Numbered from the stretch's first letter, positions 26,325 through 35,892 are shown. The stretch is DNA of 64,000 nucleotides from Geobacter sp. (GCA_003314535.1 POSG01000001.1:415996-479995); one strand, 5' to 3'. Made by a program: numbers and translations. Notes: generated by a model not told the origin, from the letters alone.

Positions 26325-27383
26325 CTACAAGGCTATCGCCATGTCAGACAGCACCGGGCGATGGTCCGACGCCCGTCCGGTGCCGGTCCATGATCGCTTC
26401 GACGTCACTTGGCGGCTCGACATTATGTGGTCGATCCTCATCCATGACACCCTGAGCCATGGCAGCCTGTTCCTGAGCAGGAAATGACCGTAGGTGTATC
26501 CGTAGCCTTTGCCGCTCTCCGCGAAGGCGTCATGAAGGCCCGATTCCCTGAGCATCGACACGACATGCGATGAATCAGGCGAATTGAGGTCTCCGGCAAG
26601 AATTACCGGGGCCGGATCCTTCCGCAGGTATCCGCGCACCATGCCGGCCTGGATGAAACGTGCTTGCACATTGTTTTCCAGCTTCTCGACGGCAGCCGGG
26701 AACAGGCGGGGTCGCCTCCTTACGCTTCTGAAAGCGTTGAGCCCTTCCCTTGGGGTCTGGAAATGCACATTGTAGAGGGATATGTCCCTGCCGCCTGCCG
26801 TCAGCCGGCAGCGGAGGATGTCCTGCTTCTCCCCGGGAAACGATGTGGACAGGACCTCCGGCCGTGAAAGCGGCAACCTGCTTGCGGTCACGTACTGGCC
26901 ATGGCTGTAAAGGCTCCAGCCGCGGAAGAAATCCTTCAGAGGGCCGTTCATCGCGCCGGTCGCGTCCTGCAGGAAAACCAGGTCGGGTTTGTACCAGAGC
27001 AAGTCATCTATGAGCGCGGAAACATCCCGCTTCCCATACTTGGCATTGCAGGTCATCACCCTCAGGGAAATTCCGCCGGATTGGACGGGCGCTTGGTGAA
27101 CGGGCCAGCAGAACCCCATTATGGGCCCGAGCACCCACAGGATGCAGAGCCCGGGAAGCCAGCTCCAGCGGGGCATGACCTTCAGCGACAGGCATGCCAG
27201 CACCGCACCCGGAACAAGCCACATTGCCTGGGGCAGATAGAGATTGAGCGATCCGAACCACCAGCGGTCAGCGCCAAATTCGTTGAGAACCGTTATGGCG
27301 GCAAGCACCCCCCCGTAGCACATTGTGAGAGCAAACAGCAGGAAAGAAGACTTTCCGGCAGGCAATTTAGTTGACAATTTCAT
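26325..27383 (-). CDS. endonuclease/exonuclease/phosphatase family membrane protein
   Basis: A 352-residue protein from ATG 27383 (MKLSTKLPAGKSS); an upstream reading would add 75 residues that overlap the aldolase gene. Three hydrophobic helices occupy residues 12-105 (LLFALTMCYGGVLAAITVL, LVPGAVLACLSLKVM, LCILWVLGPIMGFCW). The rest is an EEP domain: LRVMTCNAKYG, PDLVFLQDA, ILAGDLNSPDSS and the final ASDHRPVLSDM with the catalytic Asp-His. This YafD-like type places the hydrolase outside the membrane. Substrate is unknown. It starts 22 bases after the aldolase stop, so the two may be one operon. Confidence 0.85.
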   Translation of the reverse strand: MKLSTKLPAGKSSFLLFALTMCYGGVLAAITVLNEFGADRWWFGSLNLYLPQAMWLVPGAVLACLSLKVMPRWSWLPGLCILWVLGPIMGFCWPVHQAPVQSGGISLRVMTCNAKYGKRDVSALIDDLLWYKPDLVFLQDATGAMNGPLKDFFRGWSLYSHGQYVTASRLPLSRPEVLSTSFPGEKQDILRCRLTAGGRDISLYNVHFQTPREGLNAFRSVRRRPRLFPAAVEKLENNVQARFIQAGMVRGYLRKDPAPVILAGDLNSPDSSHVVSMLRESGLHDAFAESGKGYGYTYGHFLLRNRLPWLRVSWMRIDHIMSSRQVTSKRSWTGTGRASDHRPVLSDMAIAL

Positions 27384-27405
27384 CACTTCGATGTTCAGCG
27401 GACAG

Positions 27406-28098
27406 TCACTGCCGCTCGCTCCCCCCTTCACTGCTGCGCCCTTTTTTCGTCGTAATGGGTTTTTTCCCGTAATCGGCGAATTTGTCGATGACTGTCGACA
27501 TTTCAGCCTTTGTGAGGATGACAGGCTCACCAATGCATTTGGCCTGGTAATAGATCCGGGCCACCAGCTCGATCTCCTCGGCAACCGAGAAAGCCGTCGC
27601 CAGCTCACGCCCCACGGTCACCAGCCCATGGTTGGCCAGGAGCACCGCATTGTTCACCCCTATAGCACCTGCCACACCGGCCGCCAGTTCGGGGGTGCCG
27701 AACGTGGCATAGGGCGCAAGCGGCACTTTGTGGCCGGAAAAGGCCACCAGGTAATGGACCGCGGGGATCTCCCAGTTAAGGCAGGCCATGGTCGTGGCAT
27801 AGACCGAGTGGGTATGGACCACCGCTCCTATGTCCGGGCGCTCCCGGTAAAGGGCGAGGTGAAAGTCAAGCTCGCTTGATGGCTTGCAATCCCCCTCGAC
27901 CACCACGCCTTTGCAGTCCACGACCGGCACGTGGACATCCTTCATTTCCTTGTATTCTATCCCGCTTGGGCTTATGGCGATCAGCCCCTTGCTCCGGTCG
28001 ATCACACTAAGATTCCCGCCTGTGCCGGTAGTGAGGCCTGCCTCAAGGAGCCTCACACCGAAACGAGCGATCTCGCTTCTCTCTTTCCTCAACAGCAT
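27406..28098 (-). CDS. class II aldolase (L-fuculose-phosphate aldolase-like)
   Basis: A 230-residue class II aldolase/adducin protein. The zinc site is visible as HTHSVYAT plus the later NHGLVTVG, with TGTGGNLSV and SPSGIEY forming the phosphate pocket and SSELDFHLALY the catalytic Glu region. The length and motifs fit FucA, but related members act in methylthioribulose salvage (MtnB) or on other sugar phosphates, so the substrate is open. The ATG follows GGGAGGAG. No fucose genes are nearby. Confidence 0.88.
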   Translation of the reverse strand: MLLRKERSEIARFGVRLLEAGLTTGTGGNLSVIDRSKGLIAISPSGIEYKEMKDVHVPVVDCKGVVVEGDCKPSSELDFHLALYRERPDIGAVVHTHSVYATTMACLNWEIPAVHYLVAFSGHKVPLAPYATFGTPELAAGVAGAIGVNNAVLLANHGLVTVGRELATAFSVAEEIELVARIYYQAKCIGEPVILTKAEMSTVIDKFADYGKKPITTKKGRSSEGGSERQ

Positions 28099-28556
28099 GT
28101 GCTCCTCCCGATCGCTTGATGCCGCTCAACCAAAACGTTACATAGAGTTCATCCGAAAACTCCAGATAAACACTGTGCTCTTTCCGGATGGAAACTACAT
28201 ACACTCACTATCGGATGGTGTCAACATTTAACCGGGGAGAACACTTACGGGGAAAACAGCAGGGGACAGTGGATATCTTGCCGGGAAAATTTCCATAAGC
28301 CCTTGCAATCCTGCACGGACATGCTAATATCTCAATCAGGAAAGGAGGCGATGATTCTCGGACGTTGTCTCACATTCTGAAAAGAGCAAGGTTGTCGGGG
28401 AGGATGGCAATCCTTCCTGACGGTTCCCTCACGTAAGGGGAAGAATAGAAGGACCGAAGACGAAAGGCCGGGTGTGCACCTCCCCCGGCCTTTCGCATGT
28501 TGCGGCACAGGCAATGCGCCGGATCAGGCACGAAGTGAAAGGAAACGGAAACGGGT
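28099..28556 (+). other. 458-base gap: divergent upstream region with a structured leader of the PatB-like gene
   Basis: The left part is the upstream region of the aldolase. The right 200 bases, upstream of the aminotransferase, show several possible stems: AGGAT-(TGGC)-ATCCT, CCCT-CACGTA-AGGG, and the long hairpin at 28461-28495. A nine-codon ORF with AAGGAGG only two bases before its ATG (28350) ends in TGA; the spacing is too short for comfort. I matched none of the common riboswitch signatures I know. Confidence 0.4.
28461..28495 (+). promoter_or_regulatory. perfect 12-bp hairpin in the leader of the PatB-like gene
   Basis: CGAAAGGCCGGG pairs without mismatch to CCCGGCCTTTCG around an 11-base loop, 60 bases before the start codon. 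No T-run follows, so it is not a simple terminator; a translational or attenuation role is possible. Confidence 0.45.
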
Positions 28557-29687
28557 ATGGATTTCGACGAGATCATCGACAGGGGTGAAACTTCCAGCCT
28601 GAAGTGGGAACGGTACCGCGACCGGGACATCCTCCCCCTCTGGGTGGCCGACATGGATTTCCGCTCGCCGCCGGCAGTTGTCCATGCCCTGCAGGGGCGG
28701 GTAGCGCACGGTGTTTTCGGATACACACTGGCGCCGAAAGAGCTTTACGATGCCATAATCGGACACCTGGCCGAGGATTTCGGCTGGCAGGTCGAAGTCG
28801 AATGGATCGTATGGCTTCCCGGAGTGGTGACCGGCCTCAATGCCTCATGCCGCGCCGTCGGCGAGGCCGGCGACGATGTCCTGACCCTGACTCCCGTCTA
28901 TCCCCCTTTTCTTTCCTCCCCCCGTCTGTCGGGCAGGAACACCCTGACAATACCCCTGGTCGACGACGGCAAGCGCTGGACGCTGGACATGGACAGCATC
29001 GAGCAAGCGGTCACCCCGCGGACCCGCCTCCTGCTCCTCTGCAATCCCCACAACCCGGTCGGGCGGGTCTATGAAGAGCGCGAACTGGCTCAACTGGCGG
29101 AAATGTGCGAACGGCGCGGCATCGTCATCTGCTCGGATGAAATCCATTCCGGCCTCATCCTGGATCGTGGCAGACGGCACATCCCCACAGCAACCCTGTC
29201 ACAGGAAACGGCATCGAGAACCATCACGCTACTGGCGCCGAGCAAGACCTACAACATCCCCGGCCTTGGCTGCAGTTTCGCCGTAATACCCTCCCCCGTG
29301 CTCCGGCAAAGATTCGCCGGCGTAATCGAAGGGATCGTGCCGCACGTGAACGCGCTGGGCTATACGGCCGCCCTGGCCGCCTACCGGGACAGCAGTCAAT
29401 GGCATCATGAACTGCTTGAGTACCTGGCGGCAAACCGCGACCTGGTGGAGGAATCAGTCGGCCGCATGCCCGGAGTCACCATGCGCCACGTGGAAGCGAC
29501 ATACCTGGCGTGGGTCGATTGCACGAAACTCGAAAAGGAAAACCCCGCCGCTTTTTTCGAAGAAGCCGGCGTCGGCCTGTCAGACGGAAAAAGCTTCGGA
29601 GGAAAGGGCTTCATGAGGCTCAATTTCGGCTGCCCCCGCTCTCTCCTGCAGGAGGCGCTGCACAGGATGGAAAGCGCCCTCAGATGA
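28557..29687 (+). CDS. PatB/MalY-type pyridoxal-phosphate C-S lyase or aminotransferase
   Basis: A 376-residue fold-type I PLP enzyme. The opening MDFDEII, LPLWVADMDF and GVFGYT are diagnostic of the MalY/PatB (cystathionine beta-lyase) branch. LLCNPHNPVGRVY, CSDEIHSGLIL (PLP Asp) and LAPSKTYNIPGL (Schiff-base Lys) are all present, and RLNFGCPR carries the carboxylate-binding Arg. It probably splits cystathionine or another cysteine-S-conjugate to a thiol, pyruvate and ammonia. A structured leader precedes it. It is transcribed alone, convergent with the YihY gene. Confidence 0.92.
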   Translation: MDFDEIIDRGETSSLKWERYRDRDILPLWVADMDFRSPPAVVHALQGRVAHGVFGYTLAPKELYDAIIGHLAEDFGWQVEVEWIVWLPGVVTGLNASCRAVGEAGDDVLTLTPVYPPFLSSPRLSGRNTLTIPLVDDGKRWTLDMDSIEQAVTPRTRLLLLCNPHNPVGRVYEERELAQLAEMCERRGIVICSDEIHSGLILDRGRRHIPTATLSQETASRTITLLAPSKTYNIPGLGCSFAVIPSPVLRQRFAGVIEGIVPHVNALGYTAALAAYRDSSQWHHELLEYLAANRDLVEESVGRMPGVTMRHVEATYLAWVDCTKLEKENPAAFFEEAGVGLSDGKSFGGKGFMRLNFGCPRSLLQEALHRMESALR

Positions 29688-29723
29688 CGCCGGTCGGACA
29701 TGCGCCTCCAGGCTGCCGTTTGC

Positions 29724-31067
29724 TTACACGGGACTGCCCTCGTCTTCAGTTCTGCCAACCAGGTCCCTCACGGTAAGATCCCCCAGCGTCGTGGCCCGGC
29801 ACTCTTCCAGCTGCCGGAGCAGCTCCAGCACCCGGCTGCCCGCCACGTTCTCGTCCCTGACCCGGTACGAGCCGCCAAGCGTCCTCATGTCCGAAAAGAA
29901 GTCGGCCATCCGTATGCGCTCCAGTTCGCGCGCAGGGAAATAGGCCCTGTTTTCTTCAGATATCACCAGATATCCGAGGCCGACCAGCTGGGCCAGGAGC
30001 TTGCGGACAATCCTTACCGGGATATGGCGCTCGTTTGCCAGCCGCTCGACGGTCCATGGCCGCTCGCCGCGGAAAAACGAGTCGGCGACGGTCAGGAAAA
30101 TCAGGAGCGATGTCTTTTCGCGGGTGGCAAAGCTTATCTCGCGCTGACCGCTGTCCAGAAGCAGCGTCCGCCGCTGCTGATGCGCAACCACCGCCTCCAT
30201 GCCGAACAGGACGATGATCCAGCTGGTATAGATCCAGACCATGAACACCGGCAGGGCGGCAAGGGTTCCGTACACAGCGTTGTATTTGGCCACGCCGAAC
30301 TGGAGATTGATATAGCCCCACTGCGCGATCTGCCAGGTCGTGCCGGCCAGCACTCCGCCCACGATCGCCGATGACAGCTTCACCCTGGTGTTGGGCATGA
30401 ACTTGTACAGGCACACCAGCGCGATCCAGATGCTCAGGTAGGGGACGAACTTGAAGAGCATGAGGACGGCATCGCCGACATAGGCGGTCTTCAGCAGCCA
30501 GCGCACCACGTTCTGGCTCTGGAGGCTGGTGGTGATGCTCATTGCTGCCAGAAGCAGCAGCGGACCGCTCAGGATGACGCTCAGGTAATCGCTGAACTTG
30601 CGGTACAGAGAGCGGGTCTCCTCCACTCCCCAGACATGGTTGAACGCCTCCTCGATGCCGCCCAGGAGTGATATGACCGTCGTCAGCAGGGCTGCCAGGC
30701 CGATTGCACCCACCGAGGCCATGTTGGTGTTGTTGATATAGGTGATGATCTTGTCGACCACTTCGCCGGAACCGCCGGCCAGCCGCTCCAGAATCAGCGG
30801 CTCCAGGGTGTTCTGGACTCCCAGGCCCTTGAGCACTGCAAAGGCAAGGGCAAACAGCGGTATGAAGGAAAGGATGGAGGTAAAGGAGAGGGCTGAAGCG
30901 CGGTCCAGCCCCCTGTGCTCCAGGAAGTTGCCGAAAACCAGTATCGTCACCTTCAGTGCTCGGAACAGATGGCGTTTTGCGCCCCGCAGCTCGTCGAGAC
31001 TCGTTCTGAGCAACCGGCCCTGAAATGACGCGAGCACACCGCCATCCTGTTCTTCTGGTTCCCTCAT
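29724..31067 (-). CDS. YihY/BrkB family inner-membrane protein
   Basis: A 447-residue protein. ATG 31067 lies seven bases after GGAGG, so I prefer it to a start at 31100. Residues about 45-290 carry six membrane helices with family signatures DRASALSFTSILSFIPLFAL near the first and YGTLAALPVFMVWIYTSWIIVLFG near the last. The C-terminal 150 residues are a soluble winged-helix-like domain (RIVRKLLAQLVGLGYLVIS), seen in longer members. Function of YihY proteins is not established; they were once mislabelled RNase BN. Downstream of and separated by a terminator from the YtxH gene. Confidence 0.9.
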   Translation of the reverse strand: MREPEEQDGGVLASFQGRLLRTSLDELRGAKRHLFRALKVTILVFGNFLEHRGLDRASALSFTSILSFIPLFALAFAVLKGLGVQNTLEPLILERLAGGSGEVVDKIITYINNTNMASVGAIGLAALLTTVISLLGGIEEAFNHVWGVEETRSLYRKFSDYLSVILSGPLLLLAAMSITTSLQSQNVVRWLLKTAYVGDAVLMLFKFVPYLSIWIALVCLYKFMPNTRVKLSSAIVGGVLAGTTWQIAQWGYINLQFGVAKYNAVYGTLAALPVFMVWIYTSWIIVLFGMEAVVAHQQRRTLLLDSGQREISFATREKTSLLIFLTVADSFFRGERPWTVERLANERHIPVRIVRKLLAQLVGLGYLVISEENRAYFPARELERIRMADFFSDMRTLGGSYRVRDENVAGSRVLELLRQLEECRATTLGDLTVRDLVGRTEDEGSPV

Positions 31068-31085
31068 GCATGGCCTCCGGATATG

Positions 31086-31110
31086 AAAAAGCCCACGCAT
31101 GGTGGGCTCT
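31086..31110 (-). terminator. terminator after the YtxH gene
   Basis: On the minus strand GCCCAC pairs with GTGGGC around a five-base loop and is followed by five T, 14 bases past the YtxH stop and just before the YihY start. Confidence 0.85.
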
Positions 31111-31123
31111 TTCCAGTTTTCAC

Positions 31124-31447
31124 CTAGGCTTTGCGATCTTCGCTGATCCTCTCCCGCTCCTTTTCCATCGCCTCTTTTCCCGCCTCGATGGCAGAGGAGA
31201 TGATGGACTTCTTCTCCTTGACCAGATCCTTCCCGGTCTCATAGGTGCTGAGTATCTTCTCCTGGGCGTCCTTGGCGTAATCCCTGATCCGGTCGACGGC
31301 GTCGTCGGTCATGTCCTTGATCTGCTCGCGCATCTCCCTGCCCGTCTTGGGGGCAAACAGGAGCGCCAGCCCGGAACCGATCGCCGCCCCGGCCAGAAAC
31401 GAAATCACGATCGTCGACAAACAAGCTCCTCTTTCCTCGTCAGCCAT
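31124..31447 (-). CDS. YtxH domain protein
   Basis: A 107-residue protein with one N-terminal membrane helix (TIVISFLAGAAIGSGLALLFAP) and the YtxH signature FAPKTGREMREQIKD, followed by a long amphipathic, charged helix. Members of this family are general-stress-associated membrane proteins without a known mechanism. It starts 6 bases after the DUF948 gene stop and forms a two-gene operon with it, closed by a terminator. Confidence 0.9.
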   Translation of the reverse strand: MADEERGACLSTIVISFLAGAAIGSGLALLFAPKTGREMREQIKDMTDDAVDRIRDYAKDAQEKILSTYETGKDLVKEKKSIISSAIEAGKEAMEKERERISEDRKA

Positions 31448-31453
31448 AAACTG

Positions 31454-31843
31454 TTACCCCTTTCTCCTTGAGATTCTGCCCAAAATATGCTTCGCCGCGG
31501 CGGACATTCCGGCACTCCAGATCGAAGTGCGGTCGAACAGGCCGGCGACCTCTCCGACGACGGCGTTGATCCTGCTGATGTTGCGGCCCGTGTCGCCGAC
31601 CGCCGCCATCGCCGATTTCACGTCTTCGACCCGGGAAGCTACTCCCTCCACTGTCGTCTTCACATTCTCCAGGATACCCTGCAATTCGTGCACTGTGGGG
31701 ACAAGTTCCCCGTCTATCCTTGTCACGAGGCCCCTGACCGCCATGACCGTCTTGCGAACCTCGATCAGGAACCGCACCAGGAATACCGAAACCACTACCA
31801 GGGCACCCGCGATAACCACCACGCTAACCGTTATTCCATCCAT
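31454..31843 (-). CDS. DUF948-type membrane protein
   Basis: A 129-residue protein from ATG 31843 (MDGITVSVVVIAG), preceded by GGAG. One helix (VSVVVIAGALVVVSVFLVRFL) leads into a heptad-rich region (LVTRIDGELVPTVHELQGILENVKTTVEGVASRVEDVKSAM) typical of DUF948, which recalls apolipophorin- or methyl-accepting-like coiled coils. Paired with the YtxH gene, as often seen in Firmicutes and Geobacter; both probably support the envelope under stress. A longer upstream reading would overlap sucD and is not credible. Confidence 0.85.
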   Translation of the reverse strand: MDGITVSVVVIAGALVVVSVFLVRFLIEVRKTVMAVRGLVTRIDGELVPTVHELQGILENVKTTVEGVASRVEDVKSAMAAVGDTGRNISRINAVVGEVAGLFDRTSIWSAGMSAAAKHILGRISRRKG

Positions 31844-31934
31844 GGTCAAGCTCCGTTTCGCCGGCCCTCCGGCCGGCTCATCTGTCAGGTTGAAGTATAA
31901 AGCCAGTATCCGCAAAAGCAAGCGCCGAGAGGAC

Positions 31935-32807
31935 CTATTTCCCCATGGCCCCGACCATCGCCTCGGCCATCCTTGCCGGGCTTGCCGCAACGGTGACGCC
32001 GCATTCCTGCAGCGTGCGGATCTTGTCCTCAGCCTTGCCCTTGCCGCCGCTGATGATGGCGCCGGCATGGCCCATGCGCTTGCCCGGAGGCGCTGTTCGT
32101 CCGGCGATGAATGCCGCCACCGGCTTCTTCATGTTGTCGCGGATCCAGACGGCCGCCTCCTCCTCGGCGCCGCCGCCGATCTCGCCGATCAGGAAAACCC
32201 CCTCGGTCTCGGGATCTTCGTTGAACAGGCGCAGGGAATCCAGGAAATCCACTCCGATTATCGGATCGCCGCCGATGCCGATGCAGGTGGACTGGCCCAG
32301 TCCCGTGACCGTCAGCTGCTTCACCGCCTCGTAGGTAAGGGTGCCGCTGCGGGAGACCACCCCGATCTTCCCTTTTTCGTGTATGTCGCCCGGCATGATG
32401 CCGATCTTGCACTCGCCGGGCGTGATGATCCCCGGGCAGTTGGGACCGATGAGGCGGGTCGACGAGCCGGCCAGGCTTCTCTTCACCAGCACCATGTCGC
32501 GCACCGGGACACCCTCGGTGATGCAGACCGCCAGGCCCACGCCCGCCGCGGCCGATTCCAGTATGGCGTCGGCAGCCCCCGGGGGCGGCACGAAGATCAT
32601 GGAGACATCGGCGCCGGTTTCCGCGACCGCCTGTTCAACCGTATCGAAGACCGGTATTCCCTCGACGAGGGTACCGCCTTTGCCGGGGGTTACGCCGGCG
32701 ACTATGTTCGTGCCGTAGTCGCGGCACTGGCGCGTATGGAACAGGCCGGTCCGGCCGGTTATCCCCTGTACGACTATTTTCGATTCCCTGTTTACAAGAA
32801 CGGACAT
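31935..32807 (-). CDS. sucD: succinyl-CoA synthetase alpha subunit
   Basis: A 290-residue subunit. N-terminal CoA-binding Rossmann domain has [21 protein letters not shown]; the ligase domain contains [20 protein letters not shown] and the phosphorylated histidine in [12 protein letters not shown]. It interconverts succinyl-CoA and succinate with NTP formation in the TCA cycle. It starts 27 bases after sucC on the same strand. Confidence 0.96.
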   Translation of the reverse strand: MSVLVNRESKIVVQGITGRTGLFHTRQCRDYGTNIVAGVTPGKGGTLVEGIPVFDTVEQAVAETGADVSMIFVPPPGAADAILESAAAGVGLAVCITEGVPVRDMVLVKRSLAGSSTRLIGPNCPGIITPGECKIGIMPGDIHEKGKIGVVSRSGTLTYEAVKQLTVTGLGQSTCIGIGGDPIIGVDFLDSLRLFNEDPETEGVFLIGEIGGGAEEEAAVWIRDNMKKPVAAFIAGRTAPPGKRMGHAGAIISGGKGKAEDKIRTLQECGVTVAASPARMAEAMVGAMGK

Positions 32808-32833
32808 GATTTACCCCGTAGAGTTTGTTGTGT

Positions 32834-33997
32834 TTACTGCCTGCCGACCTTGCCGACGATCTTCTCCACGCCGTCCGCAAGGAAGTTGGTGTAGTCGACG
32901 TTCAGCCCGGATGCCAGGAGTATTTCCCTCCCCTTGTCCACCAGCGTGCCGTCCATCCTGACCACGATGGGGAGCGTGCAGCCCACCTGGGACGCCGCAT
33001 CCACGATCCCTTCGGCAATCACGTCGCAACGCATGATGCCGCCGAAGATGTTGACGAAGACCCCTTTCACGTCGGGATCATCGAGAATGATCTTGAAGGC
33101 CTCGGCAACGCGCTCCCGGCTGGCGCCGCCCCCCACGTCCAGGAAGTTGGCCGGCGCGCCGCCGTATTCGTTGAGCATGTCCAGCGTCGCCATGGCAAGG
33201 CCCGCGCCGTTCACCATGCAGCCGATGTTCCCCCGCAGCTTGATATACGACAGCTCGAACTCGCCGGCGGTGATCTCCAGCGGGTCAAGCTGCGAGTAGT
33301 CCAGCAGTTCCGGGTATTCCGGGTGGCGGAACAGGGCGTTGTCGTCGAAATTGATCTTGGCGTCCATGGCCATGAGCCAGTCCGTCCTGGTGACCACCAG
33401 CGGGTTGATTTCCACCAGGGAGCAGTCCTTCTCCAGGCAGCAGCGGTAGAGGTTCATCATCAGCTTGACGCAGTCCTCGCACAGGCTCCCCTTCATGCCC
33501 AGCGCCAGCGCCAGTTTGCGGGCCTGGTACGTGCGCAGTCCCACGAACGGGTCGATGGTCAGGATATGGATCTTCTCCGGCGACGTAGCGGCCAGCGCCT
33601 CGATCTCCATGCCCCCTTCGGCGGAAGCGATGAGGCAGTAGCGGGAGCTCTGGCGGTCCAGCGTTATGGAGAGGTAGAACTCGCGGGCGATATCCACCGG
33701 CTCCTCCACCAGTATCCTCCTGCAGATGAGGCCGTCCGGCCCGGTCTGGTGGGTTACCAGCTTGCGGCCGAACAGGTCCTTGCCCGCCTGCAGGGCTTCC
33801 TCCGGGTTGGCCACGAGCCGCACCCCGCCTGCCTTGCCCCGGCCGCCGGCATAGATCTGGGCCTTGACGACGCACCGCCCGCCCAGTTCCTTGGCGGTCC
33901 GCTCCACCTGGTCGGCGGTAAGCGCCAGCCGGCCGCGGGGGACCGGTATGCCGAACGAGCGGAGGATTTCCTTGGCCTGGTATTCGTGTATATTCAT
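32834..33997 (-). CDS. sucC: succinyl-CoA synthetase beta subunit
   Basis: A 387-residue subunit of the normal size from ATG 33997 (MNIHEYQAKEILRSFGIPVPRG), preceded by GGAG. The ATP-grasp domain shows VVKAQIYAGGRGKAGGV and EINPLVVT, and the C-terminal flavodoxin-like domain NFLDVGGGAS and VNIFGGIMRCD. It is the nucleotide-binding half of the complex with SucD. A start at 34024 would add nine residues. Confidence 0.96.
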   Translation of the reverse strand: MNIHEYQAKEILRSFGIPVPRGRLALTADQVERTAKELGGRCVVKAQIYAGGRGKAGGVRLVANPEEALQAGKDLFGRKLVTHQTGPDGLICRRILVEEPVDIAREFYLSITLDRQSSRYCLIASAEGGMEIEALAATSPEKIHILTIDPFVGLRTYQARKLALALGMKGSLCEDCVKLMMNLYRCCLEKDCSLVEINPLVVTRTDWLMAMDAKINFDDNALFRHPEYPELLDYSQLDPLEITAGEFELSYIKLRGNIGCMVNGAGLAMATLDMLNEYGGAPANFLDVGGGASRERVAEAFKIILDDPDVKGVFVNIFGGIMRCDVIAEGIVDAASQVGCTLPIVVRMDGTLVDKGREILLASGLNVDYTNFLADGVEKIVGKVGRQ

Positions 33998-34099
33998 GAA
34001 AACTCCGTGGGTAAGGAATGACAAACGCGTGCCAGTATAACGGTACGGAGAGGATAATTCAAGGGAAAGGAAGCGTTCCCGCGGCCGCGCGTCACAGCA

Positions 34100-35719
34100 T
34101 CACAGGATGAAGTCCGTTGACAGGAAGTGCGACTTCCTCTCCTTGACGATATTGGTGATGATCTCCCGGTTGTCGTCGGTATCCCGGGCCGAAACCACGA
34201 TGCGGATGGAAAAGATCCGCAGGGCGTCGGAGACCGACTGGGTGCCTTCCGCCGAATCCTTCCTGCCGTTGAAGGGGAAGGTGTCCGGGCTGCGCTGGCA
34301 CTGGCTGTTGACGTTGATGCGGCAGACCTGGTTGACCAGCGAATCAACCAGCTGGGCAAGGAGGTCGCCGTTCTTGCCGAAGATGCTCGCCTGCTGGCCG
34401 TAGTTGGATGAAACCACGTACTCGACCGGTTCGCTGAGGCTGTCATACGGCACCACCGGAATGACCGGCCCGAACTGCTCTTCACTGTAGAGGCGCATTC
34501 CGGGCTTGACCGGGTAGACAAGCGCGGGGAAGAAAAACGACGCGCGGCACGTTCCTCCGCCGCCGTTGATGACCGAGGCCCCGGACCTGCGGGCATCCTC
34601 CACCAGGCCGGACAGGTAAAAGGGCTTTTCCGGCTCCGGCATCGGAGTGACGGTGACACCTTCCTCCCACGGCATGCCGCATTTCAGCTCGCCGATCCCC
34701 CGGGACATCTTTTCCAGGAAAGCATCGGCAATGCTCCGGTGAACGAACAGGATCTTGAGGGCGGTGCAGCGCTGGCCGTTGTAGGTTAGGCTCCCGCGGA
34801 TGCACTCGGCCGCGGCCAGGTCCAGGTCGGCGTCGGGCAGGATGATGGCGGGGTTCTTCGCATCGAGCCCCAGGACGCAGCGCAGCCTGTGTGGCCTGGG
34901 ATGGGTCCTGCGCAGGGCGTCGGCCACGCGGTTCGTCCCGATGAATGCCAGGACATCCACCAGGCCGGATTCCATGAGCGGATGGATGACGGTCTCGCCC
35001 TCGCCGTACACCGTGTTGACCACCCCGGCCGGGAAAGAATCGCGAAAGGCCTCCAGCAGGGGCTGGAACAGGAGTATCCCGAAGCGCGGGGGCTTCATCA
35101 CCAGGGTATTGCCCATGATGAGTGACGGTATGAGCGTCGTGAAAGTCTCGTAAAGCGGGAAATTGTATGGCCCCATGCACAGCACCACTCCGAGGGGAGC
35201 GCGGCGGATCTGGCCTATGATTCCCTGCTGGATGACGAAACGCGACGAGACACGGTCCAGCTCCTTGAGCGCGTCGATGGTGTCACGCACATATGCGACC
35301 GCCCGGTCGAATTCGCGCTCGGCCTCCCGGTGCGATTTGCCGATCTCCCATATCATGAGCCTGACGATCTCTGCCCGCTTCTCAAGCATGGCGCGGGTAA
35401 AGCGCTGCACGCACTGGATCCTCTCGCCGACGGACATGGTGGGCCACGGCCCCCTGCCGTTGGCATAGGCCCTGACCGCCACGGAAAGGGCTTCCATGGC
35501 CGCCTGCTCGGACAAAAGCGGGGAAGAGCCGATCAGTTGCTGCTGCTCCTCGCCTTCCCTGTTCACCCAGACCGGGGACAGGACCTCCTGCATCGGGCCG
35601 TCCCACCGGCGAAGGCAGCCGTCCACCAGGTAGTAGTTCTGATATATGGGGGCAACTATCCTGAACCGTTCCGGTATGCCCTCAACCCGGGGAACCGGCA
35701 ATTCCATCGCATCTTTCAT
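34100..35719 (-). CDS. gapN: NADP-dependent glyceraldehyde-3-phosphate dehydrogenase, GapN type
   Basis: A 539-residue aldehyde dehydrogenase superfamily protein from ATG 35719, seven bases after AGGAG. The cofactor site is PLGVVLCMGPYNFPLYETF; the catalytic Cys318 lies in YNGQRCTALKI. FPFNGRKDSAEG and INVNSQCQRSPDTFPF near the C-terminus are typical of long GapN enzymes, which oxidise glyceraldehyde-3-P irreversibly to 3-phosphoglycerate with NADP. In the usual LELGGKNP motif the general-base Glu is replaced by Gly284 (LGLDAKNP); I believe this is normal for this long subfamily, but it is worth noting. Transcribed alone. Confidence 0.85.
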   Translation of the reverse strand: MKDAMELPVPRVEGIPERFRIVAPIYQNYYLVDGCLRRWDGPMQEVLSPVWVNREGEEQQQLIGSSPLLSEQAAMEALSVAVRAYANGRGPWPTMSVGERIQCVQRFTRAMLEKRAEIVRLMIWEIGKSHREAEREFDRAVAYVRDTIDALKELDRVSSRFVIQQGIIGQIRRAPLGVVLCMGPYNFPLYETFTTLIPSLIMGNTLVMKPPRFGILLFQPLLEAFRDSFPAGVVNTVYGEGETVIHPLMESGLVDVLAFIGTNRVADALRRTHPRPHRLRCVLGLDAKNPAIILPDADLDLAAAECIRGSLTYNGQRCTALKILFVHRSIADAFLEKMSRGIGELKCGMPWEEGVTVTPMPEPEKPFYLSGLVEDARRSGASVINGGGGTCRASFFFPALVYPVKPGMRLYSEEQFGPVIPVVPYDSLSEPVEYVVSSNYGQQASIFGKNGDLLAQLVDSLVNQVCRINVNSQCQRSPDTFPFNGRKDSAEGTQSVSDALRIFSIRIVVSARDTDDNREIITNIVKERKSHFLSTDFIL

Positions 35720-35892
35720 TGTTGGTCTCCTGAAACCGATTTCGGCTTGGCGCAACTTAAAAGCCCATAGTAGTACAGCCGGGACGTCCCTGTCAAAGAG
35801 TAGTCCACTGCACGGGCTGACCGGAACGTGAAACTGTGCTAAACTTTTGTCTGCGATTCGACAGGATATTATGATCCAGGAGGTCACCACTT

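Noticed and set aside
28330..28556. SAM, GEMM or other known riboswitch upstream of the PatB-like gene
   Set aside because: None of the conserved cores I know (SAM-I, SAH, c-di-GMP GEMM) can be matched to the sequence.
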